Assembly (NCBI RefSeq): GCF_038789205.1
Contig: NZ_CP128355.1
Location: 1,922,001-1,986,000, forward strand
Reading direction: 5' to 3'
DNA length: 64,000 nt
Source: Staphylococcus hsinchuensis
GTDB taxonomy: Bacteria; Bacillota; Bacilli; Staphylococcales; Staphylococcaceae
This document shows positions 1-9,333 of this stretch, piece by piece. A program made the position numbers and the translations under genes. Within the stretch, counting starts at the first letter, position 1; every line of letters starts with the position of its first letter. Under the pieces are notes generated by a model. It searched no databases and was not told the origin of the DNA. It was given only the letters and a program-made list of their open reading frames with translations.

Positions 1-718
1 TGCTTGTACCTCCACTATCTATACCCGCTTGAAGTACTTCACGAACATAATAGAAAAGCATTTCTCGTTGTTGATGATTTAAATCATTAGGTAGGGTCGC
101 AGGATGAATACCTGCACGGAATAATGCCTCACAAGCATATATATTACCACAACCTGCAATGACGCGGTGGTCAAGAATCATTTGTTTAATAGGTTTATTT
201 TGATAATAGGACTTGTCGTAACAAGCCATGTAATGTGGCAGTGCTTCTTCATCAAATGGTTCAGGTGCTATTTCTAAAAATGATGGATACGCATCAAATG
301 AAGGTAAATTGCGTATTTCTCCAAATCGTCTTATATCTGAATATACTAATAGTTTATGATTATCTAATTGAAAAATGACATGCCAGTGTTTACGATAATT
401 CGCATTTCCAATATCCTCTAGCTCATCAACAACAAAGAAACCACCTGCCATGCCTAAATGGCTTAGCAATATTCTCTGATCGCCATCTTTTTCTAAATAA
501 AAGACAATATATTTACTTCTTCTTTCTATATCAGTAATGATATATTGTTCGGTAAACGTTTTAAACGTATCCAATTCTAAACCTTTAATAATCGTCTCTT
601 TATTTGCAGCTTTACCTTCTTGCACTTTATCAGAGTAAGTAATAGACTCTATTTTTTGACCTTTGGCAAAAGGCTTAATGCCTCTTTTAACATGTTCTAC
701 TTCTGGTAATTCAGGCAT
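1..718 (-). CDS. mutM: Formamidopyrimidine-DNA glycosylase (partial, C-terminus outside window)
   Basis: Base-excision repair glycosylase/AP lyase that removes 8-oxoguanine and formamidopyrimidines from DNA. The reverse strand reads from an ATG at 718 as MPELPEVEHVKRGI, the Fpg/Nei N-terminus in which Pro2 is the catalytic nucleophile and Glu3 the proton donor. The frame stays open to base 1, giving about 239 of the usual 270-290 residues. The last visible residues (REVLQAGIDSGGTS) precede the C-terminal zinc finger, which lies outside. The start is only 15 bases past the polA stop, with an AAAGTAGG ribosome site between, so it is probably co-transcribed with polA. Nothing in the visible part is damaged; the truncation is only the window edge. 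Confidence 0.93.
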   Translation of the reverse strand, partial: MPELPEVEHVKRGIKPFAKGQKIESITYSDKVQEGKAANKETIIKGLELDTFKTFTEQYIITDIERRSKYIVFYLEKDGDQRILLSHLGMAGGFFVVDELEDIGNANYRKHWHVIFQLDNHKLLVYSDIRRFGEIRNLPSFDAYPSFLEIAPEPFDEEALPHYMACYDKSYYQNKPIKQMILDHRVIAGCGNIYACEALFRAGIHPATLPNDLNHQQREMLFYYVREVLQAGIDSGGTS

Positions 719-733
719 ATATTGACCTACTTT

Positions 734-3364
734 CTATTTTGCATCGTACCACGTTTGTCCATAGCTTGATTCTACTTTGAGTGGGACATCTAATTTTAAA
801 GCATTATCCATAATTTCTTCAATAAATGGTTCGAATGATTCGACCTCATCTTTAGGAATTTCGAAAATTAATTCGTCATGAACTTGCAATAATAATTTAG
901 CATTAAAATCTGTTTTCTCAATTTCACGATCAAAGTTCACCATGGCTAATTTAATAATATCTGCAGCGCTACCTTGAATTGGTGTGTTCATTGCAGTTCT
1001 TTCCGCAAAACTTCTTAAATTAAAGTTTCGACTTGTAATATCTGGAATATAACGACGTCGATGAAGCAATGTTTCTACAAAGCCTTGTGCTTTACAGTCT
1101 TTTACGACATCTTCCATATATTGTTTAACGCCTGGGAAACTATCTAAATAATCATCTATAAATTTTTTAGCTGCTTTACGCGTAATGCCTAAACTTTGAC
1201 TTAAACCATAATCACTAATTCCGTAAACTATACCGAAGTTTACAGCTTTTGCTTGTCTACGCATATTTGAATCAATTTCATCAGCGTCAACGCCAAATAC
1301 TTTCATTGCCGTAGCCGTATGAATATCTTCATCATTTATGAATGCTTTCTTCATGCTTTCATCTTGGGTAATATGCGCTAATACGCGTAATTCAATTTGT
1401 GAATAGTCCGCTGAGAAAATTACATTATTTTTATCTGTTGATTTGAATGCTTTTCTAATTTTTCTACCTTCTTCTAGACGAACTGGAATGTTTTGTAAAT
1501 TTGGATCGATTGATGATAATCTTCCCGTTTGTGCTAACGTCTGGTTAAAGCGTGTGTGTATGCGTTGATCATCACTAATTACTTTCTGTAACCCTTCTAC
1601 ATACGTAGATTGTAACTTTGATAGTTGACGATATTCTAAGATGTGATCAATGATTGGATGTTCACCTTGTAATTGTTCTAGCACATCTACTGCCGTAGAA
1701 TATCCAGTTTTGGTCTTTTTAATTACTGGTAGTTTTAAAGTTTCAAATAACACGACACCTAATTGTTTTGGTGAGTTAATATTAAATGATTCACCTGCTG
1801 CTTCGTATATATTATCAATTAAGACGTCTAATTTACTTTGGATTTCTTGTTCCATTTGTTTCAAATCATCAACATCAGTGTAAATACCAATCTCTTCCAT
1901 TTTGCTTAAAATGCGAGCCAATGGTAACTCTAAATCATTAAGTAAATCAGTTTGGTTGTATTCTTCTAATTGTTGTTCCATATATTTTTGAGATTCAGAT
2001 ATTGCCTCAGTAATCGTAGCAATGTGATAATTTAATGTCTCATCTTCTGGAACTTGACGCTTCTTACCTTTACCGTAAATCGAGACAGTGGATTGCACGT
2101 AATGTTGACCGAAATGTGTTACTACTGAGTGCACATCATCGATACTTCGAGATGGATCAATAATATAACTCGCCAACATAATATCAAATTGAATATTTTT
2201 CACGTCAATCTCTAAGCGGTGTGCTGCCACATAAGTTTTCTTCGCATCATAAACGATTTTTTCAGTTTTATCACTTTCTAACCATTGAACTAATTGAGGG
2301 TACTCATTAATTTGTTTTGCATCGATAACGTAATGATTTGTACCATCGAACAGTCCGAATTTTAAAATGTCTTCTTTTAAATAGTTGATACCGTCAATTT
2401 CAAAATGTATCGCGGCAGAAGTTAGCTTATTAAAATCTACGTCATTAAACTCAGTTATAACGCTAATTTCCTTTGCTTCTGTGTCTTGCGTTTCACTTTG
2501 TGCATCCATTTGATCTAACAACTGTTTGAATTCTAATTTCTTGAATAATTCAATCTTGTCATTTGTATCTGGTTCGACCGGTAATTTTGTATCCGCTAAT
2601 GATACTTCAACTGGACTTTCTACATTAATGGTTGCAAGCTCTTTACTCATTAACGCATCATCTTTACTATTGGCTAATTTCTCTTTTAGTTTTTTACCTG
2701 ATACATCATCAATATTGTCATAGACATTTTCTACAGTTGAAAATTGCTTTAATAATTTAATAGCGGTCTTTTCACCTACACCAGCAACACCTGGTATGTT
2801 ATCTGAAGTGTCTCCCATTAAACCTTTCATATCAATAATTTGTTTCGGTTCTAACCCATCATATTTTTCAGCGATAAATTGAGGCGTATAGTGATCGACA
2901 TCAGTCACACCTTTTTTAGTGTAATAAATCGTTACATTATCTGTAGCAAGTTGCGTTAAATCTCGATCGCCCGTAATAATGATCGTCTCAAAATTTTCAT
3001 TACTTGCCTTTGTACTTAATGTACCGATGATGTCATCAGCTTCGTAATTTTCTAATTCATAACGCTTAATTTGATATGCATCTAATAATTGGCGCACATA
3101 TGGGAATTGCTCACTTAACTCTGGTGGCGTCTTTTGACGTCCGCCTTTGTATTCACCATACGTTTCATGTCTAAAAGTAGTTTTACCAGCATCGAATGCC
3201 ACTAAGAAATGTGTAGGCTGTTCTTCTTTTAAAATTTTTTCAAGCAACATTGCAAAACCGTATATTGCATTTGTATGAATGCCAGCTTTATTTTGTAGCA
3301 GTGGTAATGCATAAAATGCTCTAAAGCTTAAACTATTACCATCAATTAAGACTAATTTATTCAC
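734..3364 (-). CDS. polA: DNA polymerase I
   Basis: Repair and Okazaki-fragment-processing polymerase of 876 residues, the normal length. The N-terminus is the 5'-3' exonuclease domain (NKLVLIDGNSLSFRAFYALP and a run of acidic metal ligands to about residue 290). The middle is the 3'-5' exonuclease-like fold, which is usually inactive in this lineage. The C-terminal polymerase domain shows motif A DYSQIEL near residue 653, motif B RRQAKAVNFG near 702 and motif C QVHDE at 827-831. I chose the GTG at 3364, not an upstream ATG at 3436, because GGAGGTTAA lies 6-8 bases ahead of it and the family begins at this point. A terminator at 3488-3522 separates it from phoR upstream; mutM follows directly. 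Confidence 0.97.
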   Translation of the reverse strand: MNKLVLIDGNSLSFRAFYALPLLQNKAGIHTNAIYGFAMLLEKILKEEQPTHFLVAFDAGKTTFRHETYGEYKGGRQKTPPELSEQFPYVRQLLDAYQIKRYELENYEADDIIGTLSTKASNENFETIIITGDRDLTQLATDNVTIYYTKKGVTDVDHYTPQFIAEKYDGLEPKQIIDMKGLMGDTSDNIPGVAGVGEKTAIKLLKQFSTVENVYDNIDDVSGKKLKEKLANSKDDALMSKELATINVESPVEVSLADTKLPVEPDTNDKIELFKKLEFKQLLDQMDAQSETQDTEAKEISVITEFNDVDFNKLTSAAIHFEIDGINYLKEDILKFGLFDGTNHYVIDAKQINEYPQLVQWLESDKTEKIVYDAKKTYVAAHRLEIDVKNIQFDIMLASYIIDPSRSIDDVHSVVTHFGQHYVQSTVSIYGKGKKRQVPEDETLNYHIATITEAISESQKYMEQQLEEYNQTDLLNDLELPLARILSKMEEIGIYTDVDDLKQMEQEIQSKLDVLIDNIYEAAGESFNINSPKQLGVVLFETLKLPVIKKTKTGYSTAVDVLEQLQGEHPIIDHILEYRQLSKLQSTYVEGLQKVISDDQRIHTRFNQTLAQTGRLSSIDPNLQNIPVRLEEGRKIRKAFKSTDKNNVIFSADYSQIELRVLAHITQDESMKKAFINDEDIHTATAMKVFGVDADEIDSNMRRQAKAVNFGIVYGISDYGLSQSLGITRKAAKKFIDDYLDSFPGVKQYMEDVVKDCKAQGFVETLLHRRRYIPDITSRNFNLRSFAERTAMNTPIQGSAADIIKLAMVNFDREIEKTDFNAKLLLQVHDELIFEIPKDEVESFEPFIEEIMDNALKLDVPLKVESSYGQTWYDAK

Positions 3365-3487
3365 TATAATTAACCTCCAACACATATTTATCTTATATTT
3401 TATCATATATAATCCTTGAACACTTGTAGAGTTCATTGAATCTATCTATAAACGTTACTCATATTCTTCTCATGAAAGATTTATAAT

Positions 3488-3522
3488 AAAAAGGCTGAAA
3501 CATTAAAATGTTCCAGCCTTTT
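3488..3522 (-). terminator. Rho-independent terminator of phoPR
   Basis: Inverted repeat AAAAAGGCTGAAACATT / AATGTTCCAGCCTTTT with one mismatch. On the minus strand it is followed by TTTTTATTATAA. It lies 23 bases past the phoR stop and ahead of polA. Confidence 0.85.
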
Positions 3523-3544
3523 CTAATGTTAATTTGTAGTTAGT

Positions 3545-5248
3545 CTAATCTTCGTTTTCAAAGAAAGTCACTCTGAATGTAGAACCTTCATTTGGCACAC
3601 TATAAACATTTATTCGGCCATTATGCGCCTCCATAATATGTTTTGTTATTGATAATCCTAACCCTGTGCCACCTGAATCTCGACTTCTCGCTTTATCAAC
3701 ACGATAAAAGCGTTCGAAGATGTGGTTCTGATCTTCTTCACTAATACCAATACCAAAGTCCTCAACTTCCAACATGCGTTTGTTACCTTCTTTAAAGACT
3801 CTGACGATGACTTCGCTACCTGTTTTAGAATAACTAATAGCATTTGATAATAAGTTTACAGCAACTTGAGAAACTTTGTCTTTATTTGCATCTATTACAA
3901 TATCAGGATGAATTTGATTTATTATCGAAATATCTTTTTCTTCTGCGATTGTATACATATTTTCGATTGTTGACTCAGCTATATCTGACAAACTAATTAA
4001 ATCTGTTTCAATTTCAGTTTGTTGTTCAATATGTGAAAGATCTAGTAAATCAAATACTAAAGTTTCTATTCGATCCGATTCTTTGGAGATAATTTTTAAG
4101 AAATCTGTCAGCGTTTGTTCATCATTTTTAGCGCCATCAAGTAAAGTTTCAGCAAAACCTTTAATCGAAGTAATCGGTGTTTTCAACTCATGAGATACAT
4201 TTGCTACGAATTCTCGACGTAAATTTTCTAATTTCTTTAAGTTAGTAATATCGTGTAGTACGACAACCATACCATATAAATTTTTTCGTGATTTAGATAA
4301 AATCGGCACGCATGCCGCGTCAAAGTATTTTTCATGAACTTGATCAATCTTCAATTCAATTTGATCATAAATAGGTTTTTCAACTTTAAATGTCTCTGAA
4401 ATTAACTTTTGTATCTTAGGGTTGATAAAATCATTATAGTTTTTATTTTCCACCGTTGCTTCCGGTGTAAATACTTCATAATATGATTTGTTAGCGACTA
4501 CAACTTCTCCATAACGATCAATCATTAATATCGAACTTGGAATATTTTCAACCGTCGTCTTCAATCGATTAGACTGTAACTTTTGTTTATGGTTTAACGT
4601 TTGTAATTTACGTGCTAATTCATTCGTTGTAACAAAAAGTTCGCGTGTTTCTTTAACATTACTTTCAGGTACACGGACATGATAGTACCCTTCAGTTAAT
4701 AAATTAGTCGCATAAGTTACTTCGTTGATTGGACGTATATAAGTTCGGTTTATACTACGTACCACAAAGAAAATAATAAATAATACAAATATGCCAATCA
4801 AACCTGTATATTTCCAAACCTGAATTTGTAAAGCTAAAATATTATTATTAACTCCTGTGATTAAAACATCGTAATGGTTAATAGGTGTTTTATAAGTATA
4901 TCGATTGTCATCATCTACCTTATCGTAGATTAAATTCGAAGGATTTGCTGCATTATTAATATGCTCATTGATAGGTAACCCTTGTTTTGTGGAAAAAATT
5001 TCATTGTCTTCGTTTTTTTGCTTTATTACTACAGTGAGTCGCTTATTTTTTGCAACATCTTGAATTTCGCGTTGTTTGTCATGGTCATATAAACTTGCAA
5101 AATGCTTTGCTTGATGTTCTAAATCACCTTGTTGACTCATTGTCACCGTATCATATATCACATGAGATATAATACCGCCTAGAGCAATAAAGCTCAAAAT
5201 GACAATTGTACATAATAATAGTAAGAGTCGTTGGTGAAACTTGAGCAT
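3545..5248 (-). CDS. phoR: Phosphate-regulon sensor histidine kinase
   Basis: Membrane sensor kinase of 567 residues that phosphorylates PhoP under phosphate limitation. Visible order: transmembrane segment 7-30, extracytoplasmic region to about 145, second transmembrane segment about 147-165, HAMP linker to about 217, PAS domain about 230-335, dimerisation helix with the phospho-acceptor His353 in FVANVSHELKTP, and an ATPase domain with N box NLLSNAISYS and G boxes DFGIGIS and GGTGLGLSI. Its ATG overlaps the phoP stop as TAATG, which indicates translational coupling. The PhoP partner, domain order and position next to polA support PhoR over WalK. Confidence 0.93.
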   Translation of the reverse strand: MLKFHQRLLLLLCTIVILSFIALGGIISHVIYDTVTMSQQGDLEHQAKHFASLYDHDKQREIQDVAKNKRLTVVIKQKNEDNEIFSTKQGLPINEHINNAANPSNLIYDKVDDDNRYTYKTPINHYDVLITGVNNNILALQIQVWKYTGLIGIFVLFIIFFVVRSINRTYIRPINEVTYATNLLTEGYYHVRVPESNVKETRELFVTTNELARKLQTLNHKQKLQSNRLKTTVENIPSSILMIDRYGEVVVANKSYYEVFTPEATVENKNYNDFINPKIQKLISETFKVEKPIYDQIELKIDQVHEKYFDAACVPILSKSRKNLYGMVVVLHDITNLKKLENLRREFVANVSHELKTPITSIKGFAETLLDGAKNDEQTLTDFLKIISKESDRIETLVFDLLDLSHIEQQTEIETDLISLSDIAESTIENMYTIAEEKDISIINQIHPDIVIDANKDKVSQVAVNLLSNAISYSKTGSEVIVRVFKEGNKRMLEVEDFGIGISEEDQNHIFERFYRVDKARSRDSGGTGLGLSITKHIMEAHNGRINVYSVPNEGSTFRVTFFENED

Positions 5249-5958
5249 TAGGCTTTAGGTCTTTCCAACTTATATCCTAAACCTCTCACAGTTTTTATAA
5301 GTTTTGGTTGTTTAGGATTTTCTTCTAATTTATCTCTTAAATGACTAATATGTACATCCACAATTCGTGAATCTCCTGCGAACTCATAGTTCCAAACTGA
5401 GTTCAACATATGTTCTCGTGTTATTACTCTTCCTTGTCTTTCAATTAGATAAAGTAATAACTCAAATTCCTTCGGCGTTAATTCTAATAATTCTTCGTCT
5501 CGATATACTTCGAAGTATTCAGGACGTATACGAATCGAGCCAATAATAATATCTGCTTCATCACTTTCAACGGTTTTAGCTTCATTGATCATCGCAGAAC
5601 GTCTTAGTATTGCCTTGACTCTTGCCACAACTTCTCTTGGAGAAAACGGTTTAGTCATATAATCGTCTGCACCGAGCTCAAGACCTAGAACCCTGTCAAA
5701 CTCATCATCTTTTGCTGTAAGCATTAAAATTGGAACTAAGTTCTTATCTGATCTAATTGTTTTACAAACTTCAATTCCATCTTTTTTAGGTAGCATAACA
5801 TCCAGTACGACAAGTTCTGGATTAGATGTATTTACTTTATCTAAAGCTTCTTCCCCATCATATGCTACATCAACTATGTATCCTGCTTGTTCTAAATTAT
5901 ATTTTAACAAGGTTACAATTGACTGCTCATCATCTACTACAAGTACTTTCTGTGACAT
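5248..5958 (-). CDS. phoP: Phosphate-regulon response regulator
   Basis: OmpR-family transcription factor of 236 residues. The receiver domain has acidic pair Asp9/Asp10, phospho-acceptor Asp53 in VLDVMLP, and the conserved Lys in MTKPFSPREV. The C-terminal half is a winged helix (LTPKEFELLLYLIERQGRVI ... VRGLGYKL). The start at 5958 is preceded by TGGAGGTACACT; an in-frame upstream ATG at 6021 has no ribosome site and would add a non-conserved extension. It is first in the phoP-phoR pair, with the kinase start overlapping its stop by one base. Confidence 0.95.
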   Translation of the reverse strand: MSQKVLVVDDEQSIVTLLKYNLEQAGYIVDVAYDGEEALDKVNTSNPELVVLDVMLPKKDGIEVCKTIRSDKNLVPILMLTAKDDEFDRVLGLELGADDYMTKPFSPREVVARVKAILRRSAMINEAKTVESDEADIIIGSIRIRPEYFEVYRDEELLELTPKEFELLLYLIERQGRVITREHMLNSVWNYEFAGDSRIVDVHISHLRDKLEENPKQPKLIKTVRGLGYKLERPKA

Positions 5959-5990
5959 AGTGTACCTCCATATTTGTGGTTTACGAATAC

Positions 5991-6018
5991 AGTATAACTC
6001 AAATTTTAATAAAAATAA
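5991..6018 (-). promoter_or_regulatory. Candidate phoP promoter
   Basis: Minus-strand TATACT -10 (5991-5996) with a weak TTATTT -35 (6013-6018) separated by 16 bases, 33 bases before the phoP start codon. Position and -10 are good; the -35 is poor, as is common for activator-dependent promoters. I could not confirm PhoP boxes. Confidence 0.4.
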
Positions 6019-6373
6019 CATAATTTATAACGATTTTACATAATCTTAATACTTCCAACAACTTTTTATGTTTATTGAGTATTTATAAATAAAATGTAAT
6101 TTTACTTCGAATTAATTTGAGTTTACTTAGCTATATTGCACTACATATCTACAAAACAATCATTTAATGATATCTTAACATTGATTACTTAGAATAACCA
6201 AACCTATACACTACACAATATTATTTAACCCTTTTCACTTTTGCTATATATACTTCTAACCAAAGTATTGTAACAATTAATAATATTAGTATATCTATTT
6301 TAAAAAATAATCTGAACCTTAAAGGTAACAACCACTAAATCAATATCCTTTGTATCTTAAATCAAAAAGAAAA

Positions 6374-6405
6374 GAGCCTGAGACAAAAATAGGTGTCTCA
6401 GACTC
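6374..6405 (-). terminator. icd terminator (CTGAGACA-family hairpin)
   Basis: Strong hairpin, GAGTCTGAGACA / TGTCTCAGGCTC on the minus strand, followed by TTTTCTTTTT. The same stem and AAAAATAG-type loop recur near 26211, 47629 and 56019. Confidence 0.88.
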
Positions 6406-6415
6406 TTTATCTCAT

Positions 6416-6441
6416 GGTCGGAGCAATTTATATCTCAGACC
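6416..6441 (-). repeat. 3'-UTR stem-loop module, copy 1
   Basis: Minus-strand hairpin GGTC-T-GAG ... CTC-C-GACC with a central T/C mismatch, lying between the icd stop and its terminator. Near-identical and related elements sit in the same place relative to a terminator at 28368-28391 and 35030-35053. Confidence 0.6.
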
Positions 6442-6480
6442 TTCAGTTTAATAACTTAATATATTTGGTAACCGTATCTA

Positions 6481-7746
6481 TTATAGGTTTTTAATTAATT
6501 CATCAGCAAACTCTGAAGTTTTAACTTCTTTCGCACCATCCATTAAGCGGGCAAAGTCATAAGTTACAACTTTAGAAGCAATTGTTTTTTCAATTGAAGC
6601 TGTAATCTTATCAGCTGCTTCTTGCCAACCTAAATGTTCTAACATTAAAGTAGCACTTAATAATTCTGATGAAGGGTTAACTTTATCTAAATCAGCATAT
6701 TTTGGAGCTGTACCGTGTGTTGCTTCGAAAATAGCGTGACCAGTTTCATAGTTAATGTTAGCACCTGGAGCAATTCCGATACCGCCAACTTGTGCAGCTA
6801 ATGCATCTGATACATAGTCACCGTTTAAGTTCATTGTAGCAACTACATCGTGGTCAGCTGGTCTAGTTAAGATTTGTTGTAAGAAGATATCAGCGATTGA
6901 ATCTTTGATAATGATCTTACCTTCTTTTTCAGCTTGCTCTTGTACTTCGTTTGCTTTGTCTTTACCTTCTTCTTCAACAATTTTGTCATATTGTTGCCAA
7001 GTGAAGACTTTGTCGCCGAATTCGTTTTGAGCTAAATCGTAGCCCCATTGTTTGAATGCACCTTCAGTGAATTTCATGATGTTACCTTTGTGTACTAAAG
7101 TAACTGATTTACGGTTATTATCAATTGCATATTGAATAGCCGCACGTACTAAACGTTCAGTTCCTTCTTTAGATACTGGTTTCACACCAATACCTGAAGT
7201 TTCTGGGAATCTAATATTAGTAGCACCCATTTCATTTTGTAAGAAATCAATTAATTTCTTAGCTTCTGGAGTACCTTCTTTAAATTCGATACCAGCATAA
7301 ATATCTTCTGTATTTTCACGGAAAATAACCATATCAGTATCTTCTGGACGTTTAACTGGAGAAGGTACGCCTTGGAACCAACGTACTGGGCGTAAGCAAG
7401 TAAATAAATCTAACTCTTGACGTAAAGCAACGTTTAATGAACGAATACCGCCACCGATTGGAGTTGTTAAAGGTCCTTTGATTGCGATTAAGTACTCTTC
7501 AATCGTATCAAGTGTTTCTTTTGGTAACCATTCGCCAGTTTCATCGTAAGCTTTTTGACCAGCTAATACTTCTTTCCATTCGATTTTCTTTTCACCGTTA
7601 TAAGCTTTTTCAACAGCTGCATCAATAACACGACTTGCTGCTTTCCAAATATCTGGTCCGATTCCGTCACCGATAATAAATGGAATAATTGGATTATTTG
7701 GTACTGTTAAACCTTCATTTGTTTTTGTAACTTTTTCACCTGACAT
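6481..7746 (-). CDS. icd: Isocitrate dehydrogenase (NADP+)
   Basis: TCA-cycle enzyme converting isocitrate to 2-oxoglutarate and CO2 with NADP+. The 421 residues have family length. The substrate loop [18 protein letters not shown] carries the conserved Ser and Arg residues. Further signatures are the [11 protein letters not shown] segment, the Asp-rich metal site [17 protein letters not shown] and the cofactor region [11 protein letters not shown]. It follows citZ on the same strand with a 116-base gap, the usual citZ-citC arrangement in Bacillales. The start is preceded by CGGAGGTTATTTAC. Also called citC. Confidence 0.97.
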   Translation of the reverse strand: MSGEKVTKTNEGLTVPNNPIIPFIIGDGIGPDIWKAASRVIDAAVEKAYNGEKKIEWKEVLAGQKAYDETGEWLPKETLDTIEEYLIAIKGPLTTPIGGGIRSLNVALRQELDLFTCLRPVRWFQGVPSPVKRPEDTDMVIFRENTEDIYAGIEFKEGTPEAKKLIDFLQNEMGATNIRFPETSGIGVKPVSKEGTERLVRAAIQYAIDNNRKSVTLVHKGNIMKFTEGAFKQWGYDLAQNEFGDKVFTWQQYDKIVEEEGKDKANEVQEQAEKEGKIIIKDSIADIFLQQILTRPADHDVVATMNLNGDYVSDALAAQVGGIGIAPGANINYETGHAIFEATHGTAPKYADLDKVNPSSELLSATLMLEHLGWQEAADKITASIEKTIASKVVTYDFARLMDGAKEVKTSEFADELIKNL

Positions 7747-7862
7747 GTAAATAACCTCCGTGTTTAAATTTCTTATATTAACTATTGAATCAATAATTTA
7801 ACGCTGAAATCATTCAGCACTCATATATTGCATACCACTAAAGTACGCAAATCAATCAAATG

Positions 7863-8981
7863 TTATCTATTTTCAATAGGTTCATATGTTCTATTAGTTT
7901 CACCAATATAGTTTGCTCTTGGACGCATAATTTTATTATCTCTATATTGTTCTAAGATATGTGCAATCCAACCTGATGTACGACTTACTGCGAATATTGG
8001 TGTGAACAAGTCATGTTCAATATTTAAACTATGGTAAACTGTTGCACTAAAGAAGTCGACATTTGGAATTAAACCTTTTTCTTCTTTCATCTTATCCGCA
8101 ATTGCAACAGAGATATCAAATAATTCACTTTGACCAGTTTCGCCTGTGATTTTCTTACTCATTTCTTTTAAGTATTTTGCACGAGGGTCTCCATCTTTGT
8201 ATACGCGGTGACCGAATCCCATGATTTTTTCTTTATTTTCAATCTTCTTGTTAATATAGCTATCAACATTATCGATTGAACCAACTTCAGTTAACATGCT
8301 CATAACACGTTCGTTTGCACCACCGTGTAAAGGTCCTTTTAAAGAACCAACAGCTGCAACGATACCAGAATACATATCTGATAATGATGAAACTGCACAT
8401 CTCGCTGTGAAAGCAGATGCATTTAATTCGTGGTCTGCATGTAAAACTAATGCTTTGTTAAATGCTTCTACTTCGATGTCACTTGGTAATTCACCACGTA
8501 ACATGTATAAGAAGTTACCAGCATAGTTTAAATCTTTATTAGGTTTAACGATTTCTTTATCTTGTCTTGTGCGTGCATACGCAGTTACAAGTGATGCCAT
8601 TTTTGCTTGGATTTTAATTGCACGATCCATTGTAAAATCTTCGCTTTCTTCGTCAGCATCTGAATCAAAATGTGCTATATATGACACTGATGTTCTCAAA
8701 GCAGTCATAGGGTGAACCTTAGAAGTCGAGTATTCTTTAAAGTGGCTATATACTCGAGGGTTAAGCGTCATGTACTCATGTAGCTTTTCTTTAAGATCTT
8801 GTAATTCTTCTTTATTAGGTAATCGGTAATGCCATAATAAGAAGATAACTTCTTCAAATTCTGCATTTTGAGCTAAATCATCGATATCATATCCAGCGTA
8901 AGTTAATTGGCTATCAATGATAGAACTCACTTTGGTTTCAGCGGCGATTACCCCTTCTAAACCTTTTTTTAACTCTGCCAT
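7863..8981 (-). CDS. citZ: Citrate synthase
   Basis: Condenses oxaloacetate and acetyl-CoA to citrate, the entry step of the TCA cycle. The 372 residues match the short Gram-positive type. Catalytic segments are visible: the His in GPLHGGANE, the His in MGFGHRVYK, and the Asp in PNVDFFSATVYH. AAAAGGGGAATTTATAT precedes the ATG at 8981. It is the first gene of the citZ-icd pair. A cre-like palindrome with an imperfect core lies upstream at 9010-9023, consistent with carbon catabolite control of this gene in related species, though the match is weak. Confidence 0.96.
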   Translation of the reverse strand: MAELKKGLEGVIAAETKVSSIIDSQLTYAGYDIDDLAQNAEFEEVIFLLWHYRLPNKEELQDLKEKLHEYMTLNPRVYSHFKEYSTSKVHPMTALRTSVSYIAHFDSDADEESEDFTMDRAIKIQAKMASLVTAYARTRQDKEIVKPNKDLNYAGNFLYMLRGELPSDIEVEAFNKALVLHADHELNASAFTARCAVSSLSDMYSGIVAAVGSLKGPLHGGANERVMSMLTEVGSIDNVDSYINKKIENKEKIMGFGHRVYKDGDPRAKYLKEMSKKITGETGQSELFDISVAIADKMKEEKGLIPNVDFFSATVYHSLNIEHDLFTPIFAVSRTSGWIAHILEQYRDNKIMRPRANYIGETNRTYEPIENR

Positions 8982-9333
8982 ATATAAATTCCCCTTTTCT
9001 ATTTCATTATGAAATGGCTTTCAGCTACCATTATATCCAATCATTCGTAATTTGTGAATAATTATTGAACAATTGGATTAATTGTGTTTCATCATAAATA
9101 AAATCATACATCATATGCCTTATCAAACGTTATGCACGTTTTCGTCCTTATGACTCTATTTTAGTATGTATTTGACTTCACATCAATTTTTATACCTTTT
9201 TAATTCGTTATCATGATTAATAACTAATTATTAAGGTATTTTTAAATTTCAGAAATCTTGTATATAGAAAATAGTTGTTTTATTTAACTTCAAATAGCAT
9301 AATAATAATTAACTAGATAAAGGAGTTATGCAT
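8982..9333. other. Divergent regulatory region, citZ / amino-acid permease
   Basis: 352 bases between two divergent start codons. It must carry both promoters. I see the cre-like palindrome near citZ and AAAGGAG for the permease. The centre is A+T-rich, with no ORF or hairpin that I can support. Confidence 0.6.
9010..9023. promoter_or_regulatory. Degenerate cre-like palindrome upstream of citZ
   Basis: TGAAATGGCTTTCA has the outer arms of a CcpA operator (TGAAA ... TTTCA) but lacks the central CG. It lies 29 bases upstream of the citZ ATG. Listed as a weak candidate only. Confidence 0.3.

Larger units (their letters stand above)
5959..6480. other. Intergenic region between phoP and icd
   Basis: 522 bases with no credible gene. 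The left side holds the phoP ribosome site and a candidate promoter. The right side holds the icd 3' region: a stem-loop at 6416-6441 followed by the terminator at 6374-6405. The A+T-rich middle (about 6020-6360) shows no structure I can name. Confidence 0.7.

Noticed and set aside
3365..3436. N-terminal extension of PolA from an upstream ATG
   Set aside because: The extension is not conserved and includes the real ribosome site GGAGGTTAA of the GTG start at 3364.
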